This document shows, one piece after another, positions 51,119-58,284 of a stretch of 64,000 nucleotides of DNA; the first letter of the stretch is position 1, and each line of letters begins with the position of its first letter. The notes beneath the pieces were generated by a model. It was not told where the DNA came from and did not search any database. It saw nothing but the letters and a program-made list of their open reading frames with translations. Source of the stretch: JBGVSA01 sp041807905 (lineage in GTDB: Bacteria > Pseudomonadota > Gammaproteobacteria > Burkholderiales > Rhodocyclaceae); the NCBI RefSeq assembly GCF_041807905.1, contig NZ_JBGVSA010000018.1:1-64000 (forward strand), in the 5' to 3' direction. A program made the position numbers and the translations under genes.

Positions 51119-51864
51119 TCGGCAGGCCGATCGCCGCGATGCGAGTTGCACTGTCGCTGGCGGCGGGCCTTTTGTTCATGCTCGGCAACGTCGCCGCTGC
51201 CGAGCCGTTGCGCATCGTGCTCGATCCAGGTCATACGGATGCGCAGGGTGGCGCGCTCGGCGCCCGGGGCGTCTATGAGGTGCGTTACAACGACACGCTG
51301 GCCCGGCAGGTGCAGGATGCGCTCCGCGCCGAAGGGTTCGACGTGCGCATGACCCGCTCGCCGGGGCAGAGCATCGGTCTCACCGAGCGGGCGCAGAGGG
51401 CGAACGACGCGCACGCGGCGCTGTTCCTTTCGATCCACCACGATTCAGCGCAACCGAAGTACCTGGAGAAAACCAGCGTGGGCGCACAGCTCGCCTATCG
51501 CACGATTCAGCCCATGGGTGGTTATTCGATCTTCGTGTCGCAACTGAATCCGCAGTTCGACCGCGCCAGCACTTTCGCCAGGATGCTGGGCGACGAAATG
51601 CTAAAGCTTGGACGAGCCCCGGCGCTTCATCACGCCGAACCGATCGCGGGCGAAAACCGCGAACTGCTCGATCGCGCACGAGGCATCTATCGCTTCGATG
51701 ATCTCGTGGTGCTCAAGAAGACCGACATGCCGGCCGTGTTGCTGGAAGTTGGCGTCATCGTCGACGCCGACGACGAAGCCTATGTAAGTGCGCCGGAAAA
51801 CCAGGCGCGGATCACGCAGGCCATCGTCGCGGCGGTCAAGCGCTACGCGGCGGCGCCGCGCTGA
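51115..51864 (+). CDS. N-acetylmuramoyl-L-alanine amidase (Amidase_3)
   Basis: A zinc amidase cleaving the peptide stem from peptidoglycan. The ATG at 51115 overlaps the upstream stop (ATGA) and gives 249 residues. A signal peptide or N-terminal anchor covers about 1-34. The catalytic domain has IVLDPGHTDAQGGALG (zinc His), ERAQRANDAHAALFLSIHHD (second His) and PAVLLEVGVIVDADDE, where the Glu is the expected catalytic residue. No separate binding domain. Confidence 0.9.
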   Translation: MIGRPIAAMRVALSLAAGLLFMLGNVAAAEPLRIVLDPGHTDAQGGALGARGVYEVRYNDTLARQVQDALRAEGFDVRMTRSPGQSIGLTERAQRANDAHAALFLSIHHDSAQPKYLEKTSVGAQLAYRTIQPMGGYSIFVSQLNPQFDRASTFARMLGDEMLKLGRAPALHHAEPIAGENRELLDRARGIYRFDDLVVLKKTDMPAVLLEVGVIVDADDEAYVSAPENQARITQAIVAAVKRYAAAPR

Positions 51865-51877
51865 CGGACACTTCACC

Positions 51878-51911
51878 AAAAGAAAAACGGGCGGGAGTAT
51901 CCTCCCGCCCG
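51878..51911 (-). terminator. Intrinsic terminator of the doxX-like gene
   Basis: A 10-bp perfect stem (CGGGCGGGAG / CTCCCGCCCG, loop TATC) at 51888-51911 is followed on the minus strand by GTTTTTCTTTT. It may also stop transcripts of the convergent amidase gene, though that side lacks a T-run. Confidence 0.85.
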
Positions 51912-51937
51912 CTCTTCACCACAGACACCTGCTCGAT

Positions 51938-52321
51938 TTACTTGGCGCTGGCACGACGCGCATCCAGCGACCACGCGCTGATCGGCGCAGTGGCCAGCAC
52001 CAGGAAGCCACCGGCCATCGCCAGATTCTTCAGGAAGTTGATCTGCTGCCCCTGGTCCGCCAGGTTCGCGTGGAACAGCACAGCCGCCAGTACGCTAAAT
52101 ATCGCCAGCAACCATGCAACGGCGCGCGTCTGGAAACCGACGATCAACGCGATGCCGCCCAGCAGTTCAAGCGCAATGGTCGGCCACAGCAGCAGTGTGG
52201 GCACGTGCATGGCTTCCATGTAGCCGGCGGTGGCGGCCGGGTTCATCAGCTTGCCCCAACCGGACAGCACGAAAATGAGCGCCAGACCGATGCGTCCGAC
52301 GAGCGAGGCTGCGTTGTTCAT
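51938..52321 (-). CDS. DoxX-family membrane protein
   Basis: A small inner-membrane protein of 127 residues from the ATG at 52321 (MNNAASLVGRIGLALI), with GGGAGAG upstream. Four membrane segments are predicted (about 7-26, 46-64, 70-88, 101-119). The sequences LALIFVLSGWGKLMNP and ALELLGGIALIVGFQTRAVA are typical of DoxX. The role of such proteins is mostly unclear; some are linked to oxidative stress. Single gene with its own terminator. Confidence 0.88.
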   Translation of the reverse strand: MNNAASLVGRIGLALIFVLSGWGKLMNPAATAGYMEAMHVPTLLLWPTIALELLGGIALIVGFQTRAVAWLLAIFSVLAAVLFHANLADQGQQINFLKNLAMAGGFLVLATAPISAWSLDARRASAK

Positions 52322-52435
52322 TTCTCTCTCCCGAGTTTGTGTCCGCGACGCGGATCGAACGCTTCGCACTCTACGCGGGAGAGAAAACGGGATAAACCCG
52401 CCCAAACGGGATTGATTGTTCCAACGACGGAACGT

Positions 52436-52924
52436 TCAATAGAGCTTTTTCTCCATGAACATCGCCTGCCCCATGGCTGGATCGAGCTCGTACGGCCGAT
52501 AGCCCACGGCGCTGTAAAGGCCATAGGCGGAGGCGTTGTTCTGCAACACCTCCAGCGTCAGCTTGCAGCAATCGCGCGCCCGAGCGGCATCTTCGGCCGC
52601 CGCCAGCAACGCCTTGCCGACACCACGGCCACGGTAGTCCTCGCGGACCACCACGTCATGCACGTTCAGCAGGGGGCGAGCCGCAAAGGTGGACATGCCG
52701 AGGAAACCATTGATGAGGCCGACGGCTTCATCGCCGTCCCACGCGATGAAGCCTACGTACGTCGGCCACGCGAGCAGGCGGGCCGGGAGTTCGTCGCGCG
52801 CGTGTGCGGACAGGGGCGTGCCCCCGCCCATTTCGCCGGACGCATAGTGATCGAGAAGAGCGATGAGCGCCTGCGCGTGCGACTTGTGTGACAGGTCGAC
52901 CGGGGTGACAACGAGCGAAGACAT
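52436..52924 (-). CDS. GNAT-family N-acetyltransferase
   Basis: An acetyl-CoA-dependent acetyltransferase with 162 residues from the ATG at 52924 (MSSLVVTPVDLS); upstream ATGs at 52939 and 52978 are possible. The acetyl-CoA-binding loop is VVREDYRGRGVGKALL, followed by LTLEVLQNNASAYGLYSAVGYR, the usual motif A and B. The acceptor is unknown. It is divergent from metX. Confidence 0.85.
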   Translation of the reverse strand: MSSLVVTPVDLSHKSHAQALIALLDHYASGEMGGGTPLSAHARDELPARLLAWPTYVGFIAWDGDEAVGLINGFLGMSTFAARPLLNVHDVVVREDYRGRGVGKALLAAAEDAARARDCCKLTLEVLQNNASAYGLYSAVGYRPYELDPAMGQAMFMEKKLY

Positions 52925-52971
52925 GAATCGTGACGACATCGACAAAGAAGAGATGGTCTCACAAAGCCGCT

Positions 52972-52999
52972 TTGACAATGGCCGCGCAGGGGCGATAAT
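52972..52999 (+). promoter_or_regulatory. Sigma-70 promoter of metX-metW
   Basis: TTGACA (52972-52977) is a perfect -35 and GATAAT (52994-52999) a five-of-six -10, with 16 bases between them. Transcription would start near 53005, directly at the SAM-II riboswitch. Confidence 0.85.
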
Positions 53000-53004
53000 C
53001 GCGT

Positions 53005-53060
53005 TCAGCGCCGATTTGACTCAGCTTGCGGGCGCCATACAAATACGGCTAAAGCGGGTG
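53005..53060 (+). ncRNA. SAM-II riboswitch upstream of metX
   Basis: The RNA contains the conserved blocks of the SAM-II (SAM-alpha) aptamer in order: GCGCCGATTTGAC, CAGCTTGCGGGCGC, ATACAAATACGGCTAAAGCG and GG. The GCGC/GGCGC stem and the GCTAAA pseudoknot segment match the known form. It binds S-adenosylmethionine. It lies between a strong promoter and an intrinsic terminator, 70 bp before metX, so methionine synthesis should fall when SAM is high. Confidence 0.88.
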
Positions 53061-53073
53061 GGCGATTCCTGTT

Positions 53074-53117
53074 AGCCCAGTCGCGCTGATCCGGCCCGGC
53101 TGGGCTTTCTGCTTTTT
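53074..53117 (+). terminator. Intrinsic terminator in the metX leader
   Basis: AGCCCAGTCG (53074-53083) pairs with CGGCTGGGCT (53097-53106), one G-U pair included, followed by TTTCTGCTTTTT. It lies after the SAM-II aptamer and before the metX start, the place expected for the expression platform of a riboswitch that stops transcription. Confidence 0.85.
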
Positions 53118-53130
53118 GTACCGAGCGAAC

Positions 53131-54258
53131 ATGTCATCACCCACGAACATCGGCAACGTCACGCCGAGTCGCGCGCACTTCTCCGAGGCGCTCGCACTCA
53201 AGAGCGGCGGCGTACTGCCCGCCTACGATCTCGTGTACGAGACCTACGGCAGCCTCAACGCCGCCAAGACCAACGCGATACTCGTCTGCCACGCGCTGTC
53301 CGGCTCGCATCACGTCGCGGGCACCTACGGCGACGACCCGAAGAGCCGCGGCTGGTGGGACAACCTCGTCGGCCCCGGCAAACCGCTGGATACCGACAAG
53401 TTCTTTGTCATCGGCGTCAACAATCTCGGCGGCTGCTACGGCAGCACAGGTCCGATGTCCATCAACCCGGCGACGGGCAAGCCCTGGGGTTCGCAGTTCC
53501 CCTTCGTCACCGTCGAAGACTGGGTCGATTCGCAGGCGCGCCTCGCCGACCTGCTCGGCATCGACAGCTTCGCCGCTGTCCTCGGAGGCAGCCTCGGCGG
53601 CATGCAGGCGCTGGCGTGGACGCTGCGCCACCCCGAACGCGTGCGCCACGGCATGGTGATCGCCGCGGCGCCGAAGCTGTCGGCCGAGAACATCGCGTTC
53701 AATGAAGTGGCCCGGCAGGCAATCCTGACCGACCCGGAGTTCTTCGGCGGCGACTACTACGAACATGGCGTGGTGCCGGTGCGGGGCTTGCGCCTGGCAC
53801 GCATGATCGGCCACATCACGTACCTGTCGGACGACGCGATGAACGACAAGTTCGGGCGTCGCCTGCGCCACGGCGAGCATCGCTATCACTTCGATGTCGA
53901 GTTCGAAATCGAGTCGTACCTGCGCTACCAGGGCGACAAGTTCGCGACCTTCTTCGACGCCAACACGTATCTGCTCACCACCAAGGCGCTCGATTATTTC
54001 GACCCGGCGCTGGCCTACGACGGCAATCTGAATGCCGCGCTGGCGGCCGCGCGCGCGCGCTTTTTCATCGCCTCGTTCTCGACCGACTGGCGCTTTTCGC
54101 CCGCACGCTCGCGCGAACTGATGTTCTCGCTGCTGCACAACGGTCGCCATGTCACGTATGCCGAGCTGGACTCCTCTGCCGGCCACGATTCGTTCCTGCT
54201 CGATGACGCGCACTATCACGCCGCGTTGCGCGCGTACTTTGCCAACATCGAGGTGTGA
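53131..54258 (+). CDS. Homoserine O-acyltransferase MetX
   Basis: MetX acylates homoserine as the first step of methionine synthesis. The ATG at 53131 gives 375 residues. The alpha/beta-hydrolase nucleophile is Ser154 in GGSLGGMQAL, with VNNLGGCYGSTGP before it; the Asp and His are in STDWRFSPARSREL and SSAGHDSFLLDD. Whether acetyl- or succinyl-CoA is used cannot be told from the length alone. It is followed by metW after one base. Confidence 0.95.
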   Translation: MSSPTNIGNVTPSRAHFSEALALKSGGVLPAYDLVYETYGSLNAAKTNAILVCHALSGSHHVAGTYGDDPKSRGWWDNLVGPGKPLDTDKFFVIGVNNLGGCYGSTGPMSINPATGKPWGSQFPFVTVEDWVDSQARLADLLGIDSFAAVLGGSLGGMQALAWTLRHPERVRHGMVIAAAPKLSAENIAFNEVARQAILTDPEFFGGDYYEHGVVPVRGLRLARMIGHITYLSDDAMNDKFGRRLRHGEHRYHFDVEFEIESYLRYQGDKFATFFDANTYLLTTKALDYFDPALAYDGNLNAALAAARARFFIASFSTDWRFSPARSRELMFSLLHNGRHVTYAELDSSAGHDSFLLDDAHYHAALRAYFANIEV

Positions 54259-54259
54259 G

Positions 54260-54859
54260 ATGGTCCCACTGACTTCCGAAGTACGTTTCGATTTCGACGT
54301 CATCACCCGCTGGATCACCCGCGGCGAGCGCGTGCTCGACCTGGGCTGCGGCGACGGCGCCCTGCTGTCGCACCTGATCAACGCACGCGAAGTGCTCGGC
54401 TATGGCATCGAGCACGACACCGAACGCATGGTGGCGTGTATCGGCCGCGGTCTGAACGTGTTGCAGATCGATCTCGAACAAGGCTTGGCCGGCTTCGAGG
54501 ACGGCCAGTTCGATCACGTCATCATGAGTCTGTCGTTGCAGGCCGTGCACAACACCGAAGGCATCCTCGACGAAATGCTGCGCGTCGGGCACGAAGCCGT
54601 CGTGAGCTTTCCGAACTTCGGCTACTGGCGCCACCGCGTGTCGATCAATGAAGGCCATATGCCCGTCTCCGACAGCCTGCCCTACCAGTGGTACAACACG
54701 CCGAACGTACGCTTCTTCACCATGGCGGACTTCGAACAACTGTGCGAACAACGTGGCATCCGCATTCTGGAGCGCGTAGCGTTCGACGAAGATCGCGAGA
54801 TCACCATCGATCCGAACAACTACGCAAGCGTGGCGATCTACCGGTTGGGCCGCGCCTGA
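54260..54859 (+). CDS. Methionine biosynthesis protein MetW
   Basis: MetW is a SAM-dependent-methyltransferase-like protein that is found with MetX and is needed for its activity in several proteobacteria. The ATG at 54260, one base after metX, gives 199 residues. The SAM-binding motif is VLDLGCGDGALL; DHVIMSLSLQAVHNTEGIL and SFPNFGYWRHRVSI are family signatures. Confidence 0.95.
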   Translation: MVPLTSEVRFDFDVITRWITRGERVLDLGCGDGALLSHLINAREVLGYGIEHDTERMVACIGRGLNVLQIDLEQGLAGFEDGQFDHVIMSLSLQAVHNTEGILDEMLRVGHEAVVSFPNFGYWRHRVSINEGHMPVSDSLPYQWYNTPNVRFFTMADFEQLCEQRGIRILERVAFDEDREITIDPNNYASVAIYRLGRA

Positions 54860-54967
54860 ACGCGTGACGCAATATCGGACCGCGCGGCTCAGCCGGCCGT
54901 GATTGGTGCATCAATAGTCGCGCACTGCAGACTGAGTACGGCTGGCCTTCTTCCTGCCGCGGTCGAC

Positions 54968-54997
54968 AAAAAAAAGGGCGCCCCAAAGGGGCGCCCT
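54968..54997 (-). terminator. Intrinsic terminator of the amtB operon
   Basis: A perfect 9-bp stem (GGGCGCCCC/GGGGCGCCC, loop AAA) at 54976-54996 is followed on the minus strand by eight T residues. It ends the torF-like-glnK-amtB operon and could also end the convergent metXW transcript. Confidence 0.9.
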
Positions 54998-55027
54998 AAA
55001 GAATCCGCAATGCGGACCCTGATCACA

Positions 55028-56431
55028 TCAGTAGTGGTAGGCCGATTCGCCGTGGCTGGCGACGTCCAGACCTTCACGTTCTTCGTCTTCGGCCACACGC
55101 AGGCCGATCAGCATGTCGGTGATCTTGTAGCAGATCGCGGCAGCGACACCGCTCCACACCAGGCTGATCACCACGCCCAGCGCTTGCACGCCGACCTGGT
55201 GAGCGATGGAGAAGTCAGCAGCGCCCGTGCCGCCCAGCGACGGGGCGGTGAAGACGCCCGTCAGCAGCGCGCCGAGAATACCGCCCACGCCGTGGACACC
55301 GAACACGTCGAGCGCGTCGTCAGCACCCAGCATGCGCTTGAGGCTCGAAACACCCCACAGGCAGACGAAGCCAGCCAGCAGGCCGATGATGATCGAGCCC
55401 ATCGGGCCGGACGTTCCGCACGCCGGGGTGATCGCCACCAGACCGGCCACGGCACCCGATGCCGCACCCAGCATCGAAGGCTTGCCCTTGACGATGGCTT
55501 CGCCCAGAGCCCAGGCCAAAGCGGCGGCGGCGGTTGCCAGCAGCGTGTTGATGAAGGCCAGCGCGGCGCCAGCGGTCGCTTCGAGGTTGGAGCCGGCGTT
55601 GAAACCGAACCAGCCCACCCACAGCAGCGAGGCACCGACCATCGTCAGCGTCAGCGAGTGCGGTGCCATCGATTCGCGACCGTAGCCGATGCGCTTGCCG
55701 ATCATGTAGGCGCCGACCAGGCCGGCCATGCCAGCGTTGATGTGCACCACGGTGCCGCCGGCGAAGTCCAGTGCGCCCTTGCTCAGCAGGTAGCCACCCG
55801 GGCCCCACACCATGTGGGCGATGGGGATGTAGCTGAGGGTGAACCACAGGGCGGAGAACAGCAGCACGGCCGAGAACTTGATGCGTTCGGCAAAGCTGCC
55901 GGCGATCAGCGCGCAGGTGATACCGGCGAACGTCGACTGGAAGGCCACGAACACGAGTTCAGGCAGCTTCGACGTCGGCGTGAAGGTATCGGCCAGCGTT
56001 TCGATGGTCACGCCCGAGAGGAACAGCTTGTTGAGCGTGCCGATGATCGGACTGCTCTCGGTGAACACCAGGCTGTAGCCATAGAGCGCCCACAGGATGA
56101 CGATCAGCGAGAACACCATCAGCACCTGCATGAGCACCGACAGCATGTTCTTCGAACGCACCAGGCCGCCGTAGAACAGCGCCAGGCCCGGCACCGTCAT
56201 CAACACGACCAGCATGGTGGCGGTCAGCATCCAGGCGGTGTCGCCCTTGTTGACCGTGGCTTCCGGCTTGGCTTCGGCAGCGGGCGCCGCAGCTGGTGCC
56301 GCCGTTGCCGCGGCAGGCGCAGCGGCGGCCGGCGCTTCGGCAGCGGGTGCGGAGGCGTCCTGGGCCATTACCGCAGCAGAGGACAAACCAAGAGCCAGCG
56401 CCGTCAGGCAGATGGCAAATAGCTTTTTCAT
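55028..56431 (-). CDS. Ammonium transporter AmtB
   Basis: AmtB conducts ammonium across the inner membrane and is blocked by GlnK. The ATG at 56431 has GGAGA upstream and gives 467 residues. A cleavable signal peptide (about 1-22) is followed by an Ala/Pro-rich linker and about 11 membrane segments. Conserved stretches are NKGDTAWMLTATMLVVLMTV, ALFYGGLVRSKN, FAGGTVVHINAGMAGLVGA (conduction His) and FGVHGVGGILGALLTGVF. It follows glnK by 19 bp. Confidence 0.96.
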   Translation of the reverse strand: MKKLFAICLTALALGLSSAAVMAQDASAPAAEAPAAAAPAAATAAPAAAPAAEAKPEATVNKGDTAWMLTATMLVVLMTVPGLALFYGGLVRSKNMLSVLMQVLMVFSLIVILWALYGYSLVFTESSPIIGTLNKLFLSGVTIETLADTFTPTSKLPELVFVAFQSTFAGITCALIAGSFAERIKFSAVLLFSALWFTLSYIPIAHMVWGPGGYLLSKGALDFAGGTVVHINAGMAGLVGAYMIGKRIGYGRESMAPHSLTLTMVGASLLWVGWFGFNAGSNLEATAGAALAFINTLLATAAAALAWALGEAIVKGKPSMLGAASGAVAGLVAITPACGTSGPMGSIIIGLLAGFVCLWGVSSLKRMLGADDALDVFGVHGVGGILGALLTGVFTAPSLGGTGAADFSIAHQVGVQALGVVISLVWSGVAAAICYKITDMLIGLRVAEDEEREGLDVASHGESAYHY

Positions 56432-56450
56432 TTTGTTTTCTCCAATCCGA

Positions 56451-56789
56451 TCAGAGTGCGTCGGCGCCGGTTTCACCGGTACGGATGCGAATGGCTTGCA
56501 GCAGGTCGAACACAAAGATCTTTCCGTCACCGATCTTGCCGGTGTTGGCCGACTTCTCGATGGCTTCGATCACCTGATCGATGAGGTCGTCAGCGATGGC
56601 GACCTCGATCTTCACCTTGGGCAGGAAATCGACGACGTATTCCGCGCCGCGATAGAGCTCGGTGTGGCCCTTCTGGCGACCGAAACCCTTCACCTCGGTG
56701 ACGGTGACACCCTGCACGCCGATGGCCGACAGCGCCTCGCGCACTTCGTCGAGCTTGAACGGCTTGATGATGGCTGTAACGAATTTCAT
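56451..56789 (-). CDS. Nitrogen regulatory PII protein GlnK
   Basis: GlnK reports nitrogen status and blocks AmtB when nitrogen is ample. The 112-residue protein has the T-loop GHTELYRGAEYVVDFLPK with Tyr51, the uridylylation site, and the C-terminal GKIGDGKIFVFDLLQAIRIR. Placed directly before amtB, the usual glnK-amtB pairing. Confidence 0.95.
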   Translation of the reverse strand: MKFVTAIIKPFKLDEVREALSAIGVQGVTVTEVKGFGRQKGHTELYRGAEYVVDFLPKVKIEVAIADDLIDQVIEAIEKSANTGKIGDGKIFVFDLLQAIRIRTGETGADAL

Positions 56790-56841
56790 GGCAGCTCCTC
56801 GAAGGGCGCGACGCTTGCATCGCCGCGCCTCGTTGCGATTT

Positions 56842-57618
56842 TCAGAAAGTCTTGGTGACCGTCAGTACCACGCGGTCGGAACCCAGATCCCTATTGTGGG
56901 CGTTGTGATAGAACTGGCCTTCGTCGCCCTTGGCATCGGTGCCGATGTACGACAGCGCCCAGCTCAGGCCGACGAAGTCCTTGGTCACGCCCACTTTCCA
57001 ATCGGTATAGGAGGCGTCGGAGAAGTCCTTCACATCCTGGTAGCCGACGTGGCCGATGAGGTTGAAGCCGGAACCGACGGGCACCGTGGCCGTCAGGTCG
57101 TAGTACATCGAGCCGTTGGTGTCGCCACCGTCGGGCGTCTTGGCGCCGAACAGGTTGGTCAGCGAGTACGAGTACTTGAACGTCAACCATTCCCAAGTCG
57201 CGGCGGCATACAGTTCCGTCGTGTTCGGGCTGGTGAAGCCGGACGGATACGTACCCGGGTAGTAGTACTGCAGCACGCCGAAGTCGAGGCCGACGGGGCC
57301 GGCGGTCATCTTGTAGCCGCCGTAGAAATCCCACTCCATGCTATTGCTGATCGGCGTGGCGCCCGCCGAACCGGCATCCGACAGCCAGCTCACGTTGGAC
57401 GCCCAGGTACCCAGATAGAAGCCGCTCTGGTGGGCGAAATCGAAACCACCCTGAATCGCCGGCCGACGGTTCGTCTGGCCGATGCCGCGATAGATGTACT
57501 CGGACGCCAGCGAAACGTTGCCGGTGAACGTGTACGGCGCCGCCGGTGCTTCCTGGGCGAATGCCGGTGCCGTCACGAGAGCCGACAGAAGCGACGTGGC
57601 GATGATGGTTTTGCGCAT
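56842..57618 (-). CDS. TorF-family putative outer-membrane porin
   Basis: An outer-membrane beta-barrel protein. The ATG at 57618 has AGGGAG 8 bases upstream; it gives 258 residues with a signal peptide ending near AFAQ (about 1-22). The mature part has GNVSLASEYIYRGIGQTNRR, alternating hydrophobic strands and a C-terminal aromatic end (VVLTVTKTF), typical of barrel proteins. First gene of the glnK-amtB operon behind a sigma-54 promoter, so it probably serves nitrogen-compound uptake; substrate unknown. Confidence 0.88.
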   Translation of the reverse strand: MRKTIIATSLLSALVTAPAFAQEAPAAPYTFTGNVSLASEYIYRGIGQTNRRPAIQGGFDFAHQSGFYLGTWASNVSWLSDAGSAGATPISNSMEWDFYGGYKMTAGPVGLDFGVLQYYYPGTYPSGFTSPNTTELYAAATWEWLTFKYSYSLTNLFGAKTPDGGDTNGSMYYDLTATVPVGSGFNLIGHVGYQDVKDFSDASYTDWKVGVTKDFVGLSWALSYIGTDAKGDEGQFYHNAHNRDLGSDRVVLTVTKTF

Positions 57619-57667
57619 TGCATAAACTCCCTGAGAGATAAGAGTGAGAACGGGGCGAGTCCCTCTA

Positions 57668-57683
57668 AGCGGGATTCGTGCCA
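57668..57683 (-). promoter_or_regulatory. Sigma-54 promoter of the porin-glnK-amtB operon
   Basis: On the minus strand TGGCACGAATCCCGCT has a perfect -24 element (TGGCACG) and a -12 GC at the required 10-base distance from GG. It lies 50 bp before the porin start. With the NtrC-type site upstream it indicates induction under nitrogen limitation. Confidence 0.85.
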
Positions 57684-57748
57684 ATCACTCCGGCGGCATA
57701 TTCCGCGCGGCTTTGCGCAGGGTTTCAGGGCGATGGAAAAAGGTCCGG

Positions 57749-57765
57749 TGCGTTGAGTTGGTGCA
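57749..57765 (-). promoter_or_regulatory. Weaker NtrC-type half site
   Basis: TGCGTTGAGTTGGTGCA has one perfect NtrC half (TGGTGCA) and a degenerate second half. It lies between the strong NtrC site and the sigma-54 promoter, a usual place for a second activator dimer. Confidence 0.45.
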
Positions 57766-57793
57766 TGGCGAAAATGCCTTGCCCGGGGGTGAC

Positions 57794-57808
57794 GCACCAG
57801 CGTGGTGC
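57794..57808 (-). promoter_or_regulatory. NtrC binding site
   Basis: GCACCAGCGTGGTGC is a perfect inverted repeat with the NtrC core GCACYA-N3-TGGTGC. It lies about 120 bp upstream of the sigma-54 promoter of the porin-glnK-amtB operon, a normal enhancer distance. Confidence 0.75.
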
Positions 57809-57888
57809 TGCTCGCGGCCGCCGGCGCGCAAGGGCCTTTCGTGACCGTGCTAGACTCGGATCAGACCCTTCGTAGCAGGAAGATGAAT

Positions 57889-58137
57889 ATGGCCATCAAC
57901 AGCAAAATGTTCGACGAACTCGGTGCCAAGCTCTCCGAAATGCTGGCAAACAGCCCCGCCAAAGACCTTGAGAAGAACGCCAAGGCGCTCATGGCGGGGG
58001 CGTTCTCCAAGCTGGACCTGGTCACGCGCGAGGAATTCGAAATCCAGCGTGAAGTACTCGCCCGCACGCGCGAGCGCCTCGCTCAACTCGAAGCGCGCGT
58101 CGCCGAGCTCGAAAGCCGCCAGACGCCCAAGGCTTGA
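57889..58137 (+). CDS. Ubiquinone biosynthesis accessory factor UbiK (BMFP family)
   Basis: UbiK helps assemble the ubiquinone-making complex. The ATG at 57889 has AGGA 8 bases upstream and gives 82 residues (MAINSKMFDELGAKLSEML); an ATG at 57883 is possible. The C-terminal coiled coil (REEFEIQREVLARTRERLAQ, then LEARVAELE) is the family hallmark. Divergent from the nitrogen operon. Confidence 0.9.
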   Translation: MAINSKMFDELGAKLSEMLANSPAKDLEKNAKALMAGAFSKLDLVTREEFEIQREVLARTRERLAQLEARVAELESRQTPKA

Positions 58138-58245
58138 GAAATCAGCCCATAAGGCAGACAGCACGATGCAGCCGACCGACCGGTCGGGCCGCTGATTCAG
58201 ATGAGATGGGGCGTGTTTGAAAGACCGCTGTGAGCGAGGCGAGCA

Positions 58246-58270
58246 CGGCCGTCGCATTGCACGACGGCCG
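58246..58270. terminator. Hairpin between convergent ubiK and GH2 genes
   Basis: CGGCCGTCG and CGACGGCCG form a perfect 9-bp stem with a 7-base loop, between two convergent genes. No T-run is seen on either side, so it is only a possible bidirectional terminator. Confidence 0.4.
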
Positions 58271-58284
58271 CCGGACGCACCAGC

